32,892 nt of DNA from Phycisphaerae bacterium (GCA_025924315.1 JAICIO010000061.1:1-32892), one strand, 5' to 3'. Counted from the stretch's first letter, positions 1 to 8,360 are shown. Notes: generated by a model from the letters alone, not told the origin. Numbers and translations: made by a program.

Positions 1-4
1 AAGT

Positions 5-87
5 CACACGCTCTGAGCGAAGCGAAGAATCTCGATATCGAGCACGTGCTCCATTCCCGAGATCCTTCGCTTCGCTCAGAGTGTGTG
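5..87. repeat. Inverted repeat, family B (copy 1)
   Basis: Arms at 5-34 and 58-87 are near-perfect reverse complements and carry the core CTGAGCGAAGCGAAGAATCT. The spacer is about 23 bp. Related copies lie at 23526-23603 and 29701-29794, and a fragment lies just before the MCE gene near 31816. This core type is dispersed in many bacterial genomes. Confidence 0.85.
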
Positions 88-96
88 AGTTTTTGT

Positions 97-166
97 GTGG
101 CGAGGGCGTCTCGCCCTCGCATTTGCGGCTGCAGCCGCGTTTGCGAGGGCAAGATGCCCTCGCCAC
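97..166. repeat. Triple-hairpin inverted repeat, family A (copy 1)
   Basis: A tandem of three hairpins: GCGAGGGCG-TCT-CGCCCTCGC, then the palindrome GCGGCTGCAGCCGC, then GCGAGGGCA-AGA-TGCCCTCGC. The whole unit is also an inverted repeat (GGCGAGGGC ... GCCCTCGCC). It sits inside a further pair of arms at 83-94 and 171-182 (GTGTGAGTTTTT and its complement). Other copies are at 23439-23516 and 31734-31799. Confidence 0.85.
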
Positions 167-222
167 GTCGAAAAACTCACACGCTTTCAGGAGACGTAAT
201 CAATGCAACCGACGACGCGCGC

Positions 223-260
223 AAAAAACGGTCGCGAGCCGAATGGCTCGCGACCGTTTT
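223..260 (-). terminator. Rho-independent terminator of dnaK
   Basis: On the minus strand a 16-bp perfect stem (arms at 245-260 and 225-240) with a 4-nt loop runs into six T residues. It lies 24 bp after the dnaK stop codon. The stem is longer and more perfect than typical, but its polarity fits dnaK. Confidence 0.85.
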
Positions 261-283
261 GTTTCTGCACGGGATGAAGCGAA

Positions 284-2212
284 TTACTCCTTCACTTCAT
301 ACTCCGCGTCGATGACGTCCTCGTCCTTTTTGGCGCCCTCGGTCGTTCCGCGATCGGTTTGGGCTTCGGGGGACGGGCCTGCGCCACCGGGGGCGGCACC
401 GGCCGGGGCGCCTTGGGCCTTGTAGATCTCTTCGCCCATCTTCTGCAAGGCGGGCTGGAGATTTTCCAAAGTCTTCTTGATGCGATCCCCATCGTCGCTC
501 TTGAGCGCGTCGCGGAGATTGTTCAAGGCCGACTCGATGTTCGATCGAGTCTCGGCCGAAACCTTGTCGCCGTGTTCCTTGAGCGATTTCTCGGCCGAAT
601 AAGCCGCGGATTCGCCCTGATTCTTGAGGTCGATGACCTCGCGGCGCTTCTTGTCCTCGGCCGCGTGCGACTCGGCGTCGCGCTTCATCTTCTCGATCTC
701 GTCCTTCGACAATCCACCCGCGTTCTGCACGGTGATCTTGTTTTCCTTGTTGGTGCCAAGATCCTTCGCAGCGACGGTGAGGATGCCGTTGACGTCGACG
801 TTGAAGGTCACCTCGATCTGCGGCATGCCGCGCGGTGCGGGTGCGATGCCTTCGAGGTTGAACGTGCCGAGCAGGCGATTGTCCTTCGCGAACTCGCGCT
901 CGCCCTGCAACACGTTGATCGTCACGGCGGCCTGGTTGTCGGAGGCCGTCGAGAACACTTCTTTCTTGCTCGTCGGGATCGTCGTGTTGCGCTGAATGAG
1001 CGGAGTCATCACGCCGCCGAGCGTTTCCACGCCGAGGCTGAGCGGAGTCGCGTCGAGCACGAGGATGTCCTTCACCGCGCCCGTTGCGATCGCGCCCTGG
1101 ATAGCCGCGCCGACTGCGACGACTTCATCCGGATTCACGGTCTTGTTCGGCTCTTTGCCGTTGAACAGCTCCTTGACGAGCTTCTGCACCATCGGCACGC
1201 GCGTCGAACCACCGACCAGCACAACTTCGTCGATCTGATTGGCCGCGAGACCCGCGTCCTTCAGGGCATCGATCACCGGCTGGCGCGTCTTCTCGACCAG
1301 CGGAGTGATGAGCTGCTCGAACTTCGTCCGCGTGATGGTCATCTGCAAATGCTTCGGACCATTCTGATCCGCGGTGATGAACGGCAGGTTGACCGTGGTC
1401 TCCATCGCGTTGGACAGCTCGATCTTCGCCTTCTCGGCCGCTTCCTTCAGGCGCTGCAGAGCCATCGGATCTTTTCGCAGATCCACGCCCTGCTGCTTGC
1501 GGAATTCTTCGGCGATGTAGTTGATGAGCTCTTCGTCGAAGTCGTCGCCGCCGAGGTGCGTGTTGCCGTTGATGCTCAGCACTTCGAAGACGCCGTCGCC
1601 GACGTCGAGCACCGACACGTCGAACGTGCCGCCGCCGAGGTCGAAGACCAGGATCTTCTCGTTCTTCTTCTTGTCGAGGCCGTACGCCAGAGCAGCGGCG
1701 GTCGGCTCGGGGAGAACGCGCATGACCTTCAGGCCCGCGATTTCACCCGCGTCCTTCGTCGCCTTGCGCTGCGCGTCGTTGAAGTACGCCGGAACGGTGA
1801 TGACCGCTTCGGTGACCTTCTCGCCGAGATAATCTTCAGCCGTCTTCTTCAGATCCTGAAGGATGAACGAGCTGATCTCTTCCGGCGTGTAGTCCTTTCC
1901 GCGGACCTTCACCTTCACGTATTCTTCCGGCCCACCGACGATTTCGTACGGGACCATCTTCTCTTCCTGCGCCACCTCACTGTGCCGGCGGCCCATGAAG
2001 CGCTTGATGCTGAAGATGGTGTTCTTCGGATTGGTGACCTGCTGATTCTTCGCGACGGTTCCGACCAGTCGCTCGCCCTTTTCATTGAAACCGACAACCG
2101 ACGGCGTGATTCGGCTGCCAGCAGAATTGATCAACACCTTGGGCTGATCGCCTTCCATGATCGCGACCACGGAGTTGGTCGTGCCCAGGTCGATGCCAAT
2201 GACTTTTGCCAT
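284..2212 (-). CDS. dnaK: Molecular chaperone DnaK (Hsp70)
   Basis: Full-length Hsp70 (642 aa), an ATP-dependent cytoplasmic chaperone that works with DnaJ and GrpE. The N-terminus carries the actin-like ATPase phosphate-1 motif [11 protein letters not shown] (about residues 6-16). It is followed by [21 protein letters not shown], the phosphate-2 motif [10 protein letters not shown] and the adenosine motif LVGGSTRVP. The substrate-binding domain follows ([15 protein letters not shown], about residue 390 on), then the helical lid and a disordered Ala/Gly/Pro-rich tail ending in acidic residues. The start ATG at 2212 has the strong ribosome site AAGGAG. No grpE or dnaJ is adjacent. A sigma-54-type promoter lies 74 bp upstream and a strong terminator follows, so it is probably a single-gene unit. 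Confidence 0.98.
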   Translation of the reverse strand: MAKVIGIDLGTTNSVVAIMEGDQPKVLINSAGSRITPSVVGFNEKGERLVGTVAKNQQVTNPKNTIFSIKRFMGRRHSEVAQEEKMVPYEIVGGPEEYVKVKVRGKDYTPEEISSFILQDLKKTAEDYLGEKVTEAVITVPAYFNDAQRKATKDAGEIAGLKVMRVLPEPTAAALAYGLDKKKNEKILVFDLGGGTFDVSVLDVGDGVFEVLSINGNTHLGGDDFDEELINYIAEEFRKQQGVDLRKDPMALQRLKEAAEKAKIELSNAMETTVNLPFITADQNGPKHLQMTITRTKFEQLITPLVEKTRQPVIDALKDAGLAANQIDEVVLVGGSTRVPMVQKLVKELFNGKEPNKTVNPDEVVAVGAAIQGAIATGAVKDILVLDATPLSLGVETLGGVMTPLIQRNTTIPTSKKEVFSTASDNQAAVTINVLQGEREFAKDNRLLGTFNLEGIAPAPRGMPQIEVTFNVDVNGILTVAAKDLGTNKENKITVQNAGGLSKDEIEKMKRDAESHAAEDKKRREVIDLKNQGESAAYSAEKSLKEHGDKVSAETRSNIESALNNLRDALKSDDGDRIKKTLENLQPALQKMGEEIYKAQGAPAGAAPGGAGPSPEAQTDRGTTEGAKKDEDVIDAEYEVKE

Positions 2213-2285
2213 GATAAAACTCTCCTTAAACGCCCGATGCGGACACGAGAGACCTCCCGCCCGACCCGGCTTGAATTGTGATTAG

Positions 2286-2302
2286 AGCAACGAATGTGCC
2301 AA
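2286..2302 (-). promoter_or_regulatory. Sigma-54 (RpoN)-type promoter of dnaK
   Basis: The minus strand reads TTGGCACATTCGTTGCT, against the consensus YTGGCACGNNNNTTGCW. Only the base after GGCAC differs, and the GG and GC doublets are separated by the required 10 nt. Predicted transcription start is near 2275, giving a leader of about 60 nt before the dnaK ATG. No CIRCE element was seen in the region. Confidence 0.6.
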
Positions 2303-2309
2303 GAAATGC

Positions 2310-2323
2310 CACGGCACACCGTG
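2310..2323. promoter_or_regulatory. Short inverted repeat upstream of the dnaK promoter
   Basis: CACGG-CACA-CCGTG, a perfect 5-bp inverted repeat with a 4-nt centre. It sits just upstream of the -24 element of the predicted sigma-54 promoter. It could be a protein-binding site; the regulator is unknown. Confidence 0.3.
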
Positions 2324-2436
2324 TTTCAATTAACTGTACGACAGAGAGTTAGCGGATGTTCGGCAAATGTTCACAAATCGGGAGGGTTGCCATTTCGACA
2401 GGCGAGGGGAAGGGCCTGCCACCTTGGCAAAGGCGG

Positions 2437-3726
2437 TTATGAAGCGGCGGGACTTGCCCCGGTCGACGCTCGGCACGGGGCAAAGCCCCGCCGCTTCATG
2501 GAGCGTCGTCGCGGACGGCGCAGGAGTGGGACAAGGCCGATTACAATCAGCGCGAGTTGCGGTTCGGGAACGGCCTGAAAGTGCGCGAGTACGAGCTCTT
2601 CGTTGCCCATGCCGGTCAGGCGCTTGAGGAGCTCAAACGAGCCGATCACGCCGTCGTCGTCATTGCTCACCGAAACGCGGTCCGCGAGATTCATATCCTC
2701 AAAGGCATGCTCGTAATCGATTCCGCTGATGTCGATGCTGTCGCCGGTCAGGATCACGTACTCCGAATCCGTTGCGGGAACGAATGACCCGGCGACGGCA
2801 ACCGCGAGATGCGTGCTGAGCGTCGCCGCGCCGTCCACGTGCACCGTGTCGTGGCCGGTGGAAGTGATGTCGATCTGGAGATTCGTTGTCGTACTTCGGA
2901 AAGCGAGATTGCCGGTGAAATGCAGATCGCCGGTGGTTACTGTCGGACCGGAGCGCGAGCCCGGATTCACGACGGCTTCGTCATTGACCTGCGTGCTGCT
3001 GAGCGTGCCGGACCCGCTCACGACTCCGCTGCCGTTCACCTGGATCGCGTTGGTTGACGTCGCCGTGCCATTGCTCAGTCGCAGTTCGCCATTGAGATCG
3101 AACGAATTCGTCTGAAGCTGTCCGCCGTTCTGAAGCGTCACGCCCGATTGATCCACAACAGTGATCGCGTTTGAGCGAATCACGCCGGCGCCGTCGGACG
3201 TGATGATCCCCTGGTTCACCTCAATGCTGCCGCTGCTCGCGTCGAGCGTGCCGGAAATGAAACCGTTGTTGCCCCTCGCCTGCACATAATGCGTCGCGGA
3301 AAGCTGTCCGCCGGCGTTGATCGTGATCGTGGAATTCGTGACGAGCGAAGTCGCGTTCAGCGCTCCGCCCGATTGCACGAGAATTTGCGCCGCGGTGGAT
3401 GAAATGTCGGCCGTATTCACCGTCAGATTGCCGAGGCTCTGGATCGTGAGATTGGGATGATCGGCGCTCATCTCGAGCGTGCCGATGGTGATGGGCGCGT
3501 TCAGCGTGATGTCGGCGCTATCCGCGATTGGCGAGGCAAACAGCGCCGCCTCGCTGGCCTGATCCGGCACATCTTGCGGCGACCAATTCGCGGAATCGGT
3601 CCAGCTGCCACTCGTTGTATTCCAGGAAATCGTCTGAGCTTCGGAAGCGCAGCAGAAAAGTCCCAACCCTATCGCGACGGCAATCCATGACCGCCGCGCG
3701 CACGGTCGCTTTCCTCTCCAACCCAC
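2437..3726 (-). CDS. Secreted PEP-CTERM beta-helix-like protein
   Basis: A probably surface-exposed or exported structural protein; no enzymatic function is recognised. A signal peptide (Arg/Lys-rich n-region, hydrophobic AVAIGLGLFCC, then ASEA) precedes the sequence WNTTSGSWTDSANWSP, typical of planctomycete autotransporter-like proteins. Repetitive Asn/Thr/Ser/Gly-rich strands follow, suggesting a right-handed beta-helix. The C-terminus has the PEP-CTERM sorting signal VPEPQLALIVIG plus an arginine cluster. I chose the GTG at 3726 because GGGAG lies 5 nt upstream; the GTG at 3738 and the TTG at 3813 are alternatives in the same open frame. The last residues after the arginine cluster are encoded by an inverted repeat (2439-2499) that also overlaps the stop, so the natural C-terminus may have been altered by repeat insertion. 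Confidence 0.75.
   Translation of the reverse strand: MGWRGKRPCARRSWIAVAIGLGLFCCASEAQTISWNTTSGSWTDSANWSPQDVPDQASEAALFASPIADSADITLNAPITIGTLEMSADHPNLTIQSLGNLTVNTADISSTAAQILVQSGGALNATSLVTNSTITINAGGQLSATHYVQARGNNGFISGTLDASSGSIEVNQGIITSDGAGVIRSNAITVVDQSGVTLQNGGQLQTNSFDLNGELRLSNGTATSTNAIQVNGSGVVSGSGTLSSTQVNDEAVVNPGSRSGPTVTTGDLHFTGNLAFRSTTTNLQIDITSTGHDTVHVDGAATLSTHLAVAVAGSFVPATDSEYVILTGDSIDISGIDYEHAFEDMNLADRVSVSNDDDGVIGSFELLKRLTGMGNEELVLAHFQAVPEPQLALIVIGLVPLLRRPRRRSMKRRGFAPCRASTGASPAAS
2439..2499. repeat. Inverted repeat, family F (copy 2)
   Basis: Arms ATGAAGCGGCGGGACTTGCC and its near complement ending CCGCCGCTTCAT enclose a short GTCGACGCTCG spacer. Each arm contains a GGGGC-TT-GCCCC-like mini-hairpin as in the copy at 3846-3921. 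It encodes the tail of the PEP-CTERM protein. Confidence 0.8.
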
Positions 3727-3845
3727 GCGCTCTCCCACGATCGATCCGCCGACCGAACATCCATGCCCGTCGATGGGATCGAAGCTCTCTGGAGAGTCAA
3801 TTAATCGCCACAAACAGGAATTGCAAGCCGGAATGAACTGTATTA

Positions 3846-3921
3846 TTTAGCCGTGGGGCTTGCCCCGCGCGGGCGCCACGAAGCGAAACGCGTCTCGCGC
3901 GGGGCGAGCCCCGCGGCTAAA
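3846..3921. repeat. Inverted repeat, family F (copy 1)
   Basis: Arms beginning TTTAGCCGTGGGGCTTGCCC and ending CGAGCCCCGCGGCTAAA surround a GC-rich spacer. It lies between the PEP-CTERM gene and the end of the upstream MBL-fold gene, both on the minus strand, and may act as a terminator for the latter. Confidence 0.8.
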
Positions 3922-3935
3922 TGGGTTTTCGACAA

Positions 3936-4667
3936 TCACGATACAAGCGACCGGCCAAAGATCCGCCCGTCGTACCAGAAGCGCTCCTTTCGCAGCGCGT
4001 CATAATACTTCGGCAGCACTTCTTCCACCAAACTTCCGCCGTGCATCGGATGGATGCGCTTGAAGTTCATCTTTTCCACGCGATCGACGACTTGAAGCAC
4101 CGGCTCTCGTCCGCCGAAAATTCCGACCGTGCGATAGAGCCCGCACATTTCCTTCCCCAGATTTTCCGAAACCGTGTGCGGCTGATCGCCCGGTTGCAGA
4201 AACAAATCCGCCGGAAAAAGCGACTGCGTCGTCTCGTCCATCAGCATCATCGAATCCCAATGATGCACGTGCGGCGTCTCGAGGAACCGCAGCCTGTGCT
4301 TGCCGAGATCGATCTTGTCCCCATCGCGGACGCCTTTCACCGGTCCGACATAATCCCACCCCGACAGATTCACGGCCGCACCCACCTCGCTGCAAACGAG
4401 CGTCGAATCCTTTGCTTCCTTCACAAAACGCCCCATCCCGCCGCACTCGTCGGCCTCGAAATGCGGGACGATCACGTACTTCAGGGTCTTCGGATCCAGC
4501 ACCTTGCTGATCGCCGCGTACACGTCATCGAACATGTGGTGCGTGCCGGTGTGAATCAGCGCGGGCTGATCATCGTCTATTAGAAACTGGTTGAACGTGA
4601 TCCCAATCTGCGGATTGAACATCGAGATGCGGTAAATCCCGTCACCGACCTGATCAACTTGCGACAT
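3936..4667 (-). CDS. Stand-alone diiron MBL-fold protein (flavodiiron-type ODP domain)
   Basis: A 243-aa cytoplasmic metallo-beta-lactamase-fold protein resembling the oxygen-binding diiron domain of flavodiiron proteins, which reduce O2 or NO. The ligand pattern matches: H69-x-E71-x-D73 (PHFEADECGG), H136 exactly 62 residues after D73 (PHVHHWD), D154 (LFPADLF) and H209 (HPMHGG). This H-x-E-x-D set differs from the H-x-H-x-D-H of hydrolytic MBL enzymes. No flavodoxin domain follows, so electrons would have to come from a separate partner. The start at 4667 is supported by AGAGGG upstream; the longer open frame to 4718 only translates an inverted repeat. It is divergent from the EamA gene across that repeat. 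Substrate is not certain. Confidence 0.8.
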   Translation of the reverse strand: MSQVDQVGDGIYRISMFNPQIGITFNQFLIDDDQPALIHTGTHHMFDDVYAAISKVLDPKTLKYVIVPHFEADECGGMGRFVKEAKDSTLVCSEVGAAVNLSGWDYVGPVKGVRDGDKIDLGKHRLRFLETPHVHHWDSMMLMDETTQSLFPADLFLQPGDQPHTVSENLGKEMCGLYRTVGIFGGREPVLQVVDRVEKMNFKRIHPMHGGSLVEEVLPKYYDALRKERFWYDGRIFGRSLVS

Positions 4668-4680
4668 CAAGTTACCCTCT

Positions 4681-4756
4681 TGTAGGGTCCGCTTCAGCGG
4701 ACCGGTTATTCTCTTCACGAACGGATAGTAACCGGTCCGCTGAAGCGGACCCTACA
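4681..4756. repeat. REPIN-like inverted repeat, family C (copy 1)
   Basis: Arms TGTAGGGTCCGCTTCAGCGG + ACCGGTTATT and the reverse complement. Each arm holds a hairpin GGTCCGC-TTCA-GCGGACC next to GTAG. The spacer is about 16 bp. It fills the intergenic space between two divergent genes. Confidence 0.9.
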
Positions 4757-4779
4757 AATCTTCAAAAACGGAAGGTGCC

Positions 4780-5217
4780 ATGTTTGAACAACGCTGGCTG
4801 ATCTACGCCCTACTCTCGGCCGTGTGCGCCGCGTTCGTGCCGATCTTCGGGAAGGTCGGAATGAAAGACGTGAACGACACGCTCGCGACGGGAATTCGCA
4901 GCATCATCATGACGATCTTCCTGGTCGGGCTTTGCACGGTGATGGGCGTGTGGTCGAAGGTGCACACGGTCACCATCCGTCCGCTGACGATGATCGCCCT
5001 TTCGGGCCTCGCGGGCGCCTGCTCATGGCTGTTCTATTTCAAAGCATTGCAGTTCGGCGAGGCGACGCAGGTTGCGCCGATCGACAAAATGAGCGTCCCC
5101 TTCGCCGCGATCCTCGCGTTTCTTCTCCTGAAAGATCGCCCGTCTGCGCTGAATTGGCTCGGCATCGTCGTGATCGCCATCGGCGCCTACCTTGCCGGCC
5201 TTCCGCGACATGCCTGA
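4780..5217 (+). CDS. EamA-family (DMT superfamily) small transporter
   Basis: A 145-aa inner-membrane protein with a single EamA domain and about five membrane segments (residues about 6-24, 36-58, 67-86, 92-113 and 120-141). Motifs include an N-terminal WLIYALLSAVCAAFVPIFGK and the VAPIDKMSVPFAAILAFLLL segment. Ten-TM members carry two EamA domains; this one has a single copy and probably works as a dimer, as small multidrug-resistance-type proteins do. Ribosome site GGAAGG precedes the ATG. The substrate cannot be told from sequence. Its promoter must lie in or near the family C repeat that separates it from the divergent diiron MBL gene. Confidence 0.85.
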   Translation: MFEQRWLIYALLSAVCAAFVPIFGKVGMKDVNDTLATGIRSIIMTIFLVGLCTVMGVWSKVHTVTIRPLTMIALSGLAGACSWLFYFKALQFGEATQVAPIDKMSVPFAAILAFLLLKDRPSALNWLGIVVIAIGAYLAGLPRHA

Positions 5218-5224
5218 ATGCCTG

Positions 5225-5321
5225 TCGCGAAGGCGCGAAGATGCGCGAAGGTCACGAAGAAGAATTCGAAATGAATCTGGCGTTTCTTCGCGAATCTTCG
5301 CGAGCCTTCGCGTCTTCGCGA
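5225..5321. repeat. Imperfect inverted repeat of CGCGAAG units
   Basis: Arm 1 (about 5225-5265) repeats CGCGAAGGCGCGAAGATGCG-type units; arm 2 (about 5282-5321) is the imperfect complement. It lies between the EamA gene and the DUF4914 gene and could form a long hairpin after EamA. No other copy was seen in the window. Confidence 0.65.
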
Positions 5322-5392
5322 TACAACATCCCTACAATTCACAAAGTTTTGCCTTGTAGACGAACCGTTCTTCCGTACATTCCGCGGCCATT

Positions 5393-7270
5393 ATGAACTC
5401 GTTTGACTGGACCAAGCTCAACCTTCCCAAAGACGCCAAAGATGTTTTGATCAAAGCGCCGCGCGTGATCTGGCCGACAGATGCGGCCGAGCTGATCGAC
5501 CTCGCCTGTGGCGGGCCAGGCCTTGACGAATTCGAAGTGCGTTATGACGTCCCCGAGAAAGGTTCGATCCTCGAAGCGACGGTCGCACGCGTGCGCAATG
5601 GCGTTGTTGCCAACTATCCAGAGCCGTACATGCGCCGCCGCGATCCGGATTGCATGGTGATCGCGGACGATCTGCCGACCGACAAGCCCACGTTCAAAGA
5701 TCGCTTCGGTTACGAATTTACTTCGCTGCGCGACGAGACGTTTCAGTGGCTGTCGCATCAACCACTGGTCGCGTTCGGTTTCGTCGCCGGGCGAAAGGGC
5801 CTCGGCGTCGATGGCCTCATGATCGCGCCGGCGAACGCGGCATTTTTCGCGTACGCGCTCGCGCAGCTTCAGGGCTTCCAGACGCCGGAAGAATTGGCCG
5901 ATGAGTTTGAGCCGCACGCGGTGATTTACGTCGCCCCGCCGTTCCGTCACACGCGGTTCGACGGCAAGCAGATGGTCGTGCACAACCGCACCGCCAATCT
6001 GCACGAGATGTTCGCCTACAACCTCTACCCCGGCCCGAGTGCGAAGAAAGGCGTATACGGCTTCCTCATCAACCTCGGCGAAAAGGAACGCTGGATCACC
6101 GCACACTGCTCGGTCGTGCAGGTGATCACGCCTTATGACAACGTCGTGACGATCATGCACGAGGGCGCGAGCGGCGGCGGAAAGAGCGAAATGCTCGAGC
6201 AAGTCCATCGCGAGCCGGACGGGCGATTGCTACTCGGCCGCAATGTCGTCACCGGCGAGCGACGGCACCTGGAAATCTCGCGCACGTGCGACCTGCATCC
6301 GGTGACGGACGACATGGCGCTGTGTCATCCGAAAATACAGGATGCACCCAAATACCTGCGCGTGACGGATGCGGAAAATGCCTGGTTCGTCCGCGTCAAC
6401 CACATTCGCGATTACGGCACCGATCCGCACCTGGAAAAACTGACCGCGCAACCTCCCGAGCCGATCGTCTTCATGAACATCGACGCGGTTCCGAAAAGCC
6501 GCGCGCTGATCTGGGAACACATCGAAGATGCACCGGGCAAGCCGTGCCCCAACCCACGCGTGATCATGCCGCGGCAGATCGTGCCGAATGTCGTCGATGA
6601 AGCGGTAACCGTGGACATCCGCAGCTTCGGCGTCCGCACCCCGCCCTGCACGAAGGAAAATCCGACCTACGGCATCATCGGCCTCTTCCATCTGCTTCCG
6701 CCGTCGCTCGCGTGGCTCTGGCGGCTTGTCGCGCCGCGCGGGTTTGCCAACCCGAGCATCGTGGACAAGGAAGGCATGAGCAGCGAAGGCGTCGGCAGCT
6801 ATTGGCCGTTCGCAACGGGACGTCGCATCGATCAGGCGAATCTGCTGCTCGAGCAGTTCGAAAATACGCGCAAGGTGCGCTACATCCTTACGCCCAACCA
6901 GCACGTCGGCGCGTGGGAAACAGGCTTCATGCCGCAATGGATCGCCCGCGAATATCTTGCGCGCCGTGGCAGCGCAAAATTCAAACCGGATTCGCTTCAA
7001 CCCGCGCGCTGCCCGCTGCTCGGCTCCGCGTTATTCCAGCTTCAAGTTGAAGGCCGAATGGTCCCGCGGTGGTTTTTGCAAGTGAACACGCAGCCGGAAG
7101 TGGGTGACGAAGCGTACGACAAAGGCGCCCAGCAGCTCTACGACTTCTTCGCGACGCAACTGGCGAAGTTCAACAAGGACGATCTCGCACCGCTCGGCCG
7201 CCAGATCATCCAATGCTGCCTCGACCGCGGAAACGTTCAGCAATACGACGCGCTGATGCCGCAGCAGTGA
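5393..7270 (+). CDS. DUF4914 family protein with PEPCK-like P-loop
   Basis: A 625-aa protein of probable cytoplasmic location; I recognise it as the DUF4914 family, whose function is not established. A clear Walker A-type loop HEGASGGGKSEML lies at about residues 256-267 (Lys264). It is followed by VTDD at 304-307, which could supply metal-binding acids. Further conserved-looking blocks are VFMNIDAVPKSRALIWEHIE (about 365-385) and PFATGRRIDQANLLLEQF in the C-terminal third. The GxSGxGKS loop followed by paired acids is reminiscent of phosphoenolpyruvate carboxykinases, but overall identity was not tested. The ATG at 5393 lacks a Shine-Dalgarno match. A possible promoter TTGTAG-16 nt-TACATT (5354-5381) ends only 11 nt before it, suggesting a very short leader. 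It converges on the pseudopilin gene. Confidence 0.75.
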   Translation: MNSFDWTKLNLPKDAKDVLIKAPRVIWPTDAAELIDLACGGPGLDEFEVRYDVPEKGSILEATVARVRNGVVANYPEPYMRRRDPDCMVIADDLPTDKPTFKDRFGYEFTSLRDETFQWLSHQPLVAFGFVAGRKGLGVDGLMIAPANAAFFAYALAQLQGFQTPEELADEFEPHAVIYVAPPFRHTRFDGKQMVVHNRTANLHEMFAYNLYPGPSAKKGVYGFLINLGEKERWITAHCSVVQVITPYDNVVTIMHEGASGGGKSEMLEQVHREPDGRLLLGRNVVTGERRHLEISRTCDLHPVTDDMALCHPKIQDAPKYLRVTDAENAWFVRVNHIRDYGTDPHLEKLTAQPPEPIVFMNIDAVPKSRALIWEHIEDAPGKPCPNPRVIMPRQIVPNVVDEAVTVDIRSFGVRTPPCTKENPTYGIIGLFHLLPPSLAWLWRLVAPRGFANPSIVDKEGMSSEGVGSYWPFATGRRIDQANLLLEQFENTRKVRYILTPNQHVGAWETGFMPQWIAREYLARRGSAKFKPDSLQPARCPLLGSALFQLQVEGRMVPRWFLQVNTQPEVGDEAYDKGAQQLYDFFATQLAKFNKDDLAPLGRQIIQCCLDRGNVQQYDALMPQQ

Positions 7271-7289
7271 TGTAAGCGTAGAAAATCCC

Positions 7290-7335
7290 CGCTAAGCCGC
7301 AAGCGGCTCATTGACGTGCCGCTTGCGGCTTAGCG
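7290..7335. terminator. Inverted repeat between convergent genes (family E, likely bidirectional terminator)
   Basis: A perfect 18-bp inverted repeat, arms CGCTAAGCCGCAAGCGGC (7290-7307) and its complement (7318-7335), with a 10-nt loop. It lies between the convergent DUF4914 and pseudopilin genes. Each arm also holds its own mini-hairpin GCCGC-AA-GCGGC, as in the other repeat families here. No T tract follows, so it may be a repeat co-opted as a terminator. Confidence 0.65.
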
Positions 7336-7350
7336 CGAATGGGAAAGCAC

Positions 7351-8259
7351 TCACTTCATGCGAATCGCCCGGAACGCGTCACGGCAGCTGACAAACGAGG
7401 CGTGGCCGTCACAGTACAGCATGTTCATCGAGTTCACGTTGTACTTGTTTCCGCGATCCAGCCTTCCGTGGCGGTTGAAATCTAACGAGAAATTTCCGCC
7501 ATCCGGTTCATAAGGAAACGGCACGTTCGTTTCTGGTTCGAACGGCCACTTGCTTGTGTAGTCAAGCGCCGTGCTGTTTGAAGTGACAAAGGCCGGATGC
7601 ACGCTATCAAACATCAGCGCGCGTTCGGCCGCGTGCGTCCACTGCGTTTGCTTGAAGAACTTCCCGCACAACGCGAGCGCCGTCAGCGGCCTGCCGGTGG
7701 AATAGACATAACCGTCGACATTCTGCTGGGCGATCTTGAACTGGTTGATGACATAGCTGCCGGTCGGATTGATCAAGTCGTCCGGCGCGAACGGATAGAT
7801 GTTCATGTTGTAGCCGGTGTGCGTGCTGGCGGCGCCGTACGTTGCTCCAACCAATGTCATGCGTTTCCAGGAGGGGCAACCCCACAGAACATTGTTGCCG
7901 AATTTGAATTCTGCATCATCGATCCAGGGGCCCAGTGCGCCCGCGGTTCCGCGCGCCAGCCCGTCCGGGCACGTTTCAGTTCGCAGCGCGTACTTGCTGA
8001 GGAAATCGTGCCACCGGCGCTCTCGCGTGGTGCCGTTGAACGTCAGGCGATATTGGAACCGCTGCAGCGGCCAGCAGCCGTTGTTATTTGTGGAGTAGAG
8101 GAAGAAGACCTGGCCAAGCTGCTGGAGCGCCGCGAGGCACTTGGTGCGATCGGCGGCCTTTCGCGCCTGCGTCAGCACCGGCAGCAGCAGTGCAATAAGG
8201 ACCGCGATAATCGCAATCACGACGAGCAGTTCAACGAGCGTAAAGCCTCGCTTGCGCAT
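7351..8259 (-). CDS. Type IV pseudopilin-like protein (prepilin N-terminal methylation domain)
   Basis: A 302-aa exported protein with a textbook prepilin signal [20 protein letters not shown]. Peptidase cleavage is expected after Gly5 and N-methylation on Phe6, with Glu10 being position 5 of the mature protein. The hydrophobic helix runs to about residue 30. The C-terminal part ends in [13 protein letters not shown], matching the planctomycete H-X9-DG region, but Asn replaces His at the usual position. Such proteins are highly multiplied in Planctomycetota and their roles are mostly unknown. Ribosome site AGGAGA precedes the ATG at 8259. No type II secretion genes are adjacent. Confidence 0.88.
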   Translation of the reverse strand: MRKRGFTLVELLVVIAIIAVLIALLLPVLTQARKAADRTKCLAALQQLGQVFFLYSTNNNGCWPLQRFQYRLTFNGTTRERRWHDFLSKYALRTETCPDGLARGTAGALGPWIDDAEFKFGNNVLWGCPSWKRMTLVGATYGAASTHTGYNMNIYPFAPDDLINPTGSYVINQFKIAQQNVDGYVYSTGRPLTALALCGKFFKQTQWTHAAERALMFDSVHPAFVTSNSTALDYTSKWPFEPETNVPFPYEPDGGNFSLDFNRHGRLDRGNKYNVNSMNMLYCDGHASFVSCRDAFRAIRMK

Positions 8260-8360
8260 GAGATCTCCTGGAGTATGTGGTTCTGTGCGGGCGTGAATTT
8301 CCCCTGACGCGACACGGACATTGCAATCGTTCCCCGAAGCGGAGCTCCTCCCCGGTCTTA

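Noticed and set aside
97-166. Possible CRISPR repeat or tRNA-like structure from the triple hairpin
   Set aside because: There is no regular repeat-spacer array, and the hairpins lack tRNA invariant bases; dispersed single copies fit an interspersed repeat.
359-2281. A 640-aa open frame antisense to dnaK
   Set aside because: It mirrors the GC-rich third codon positions of dnaK; its product is Arg/His/Leu-rich, matches no family I know, and has no ribosome site.
4668-4718. N-terminal extension of the diiron MBL protein
   Set aside because: The extra residues are a translation of the family C repeat, and a good ribosome site precedes the ATG at 4667.
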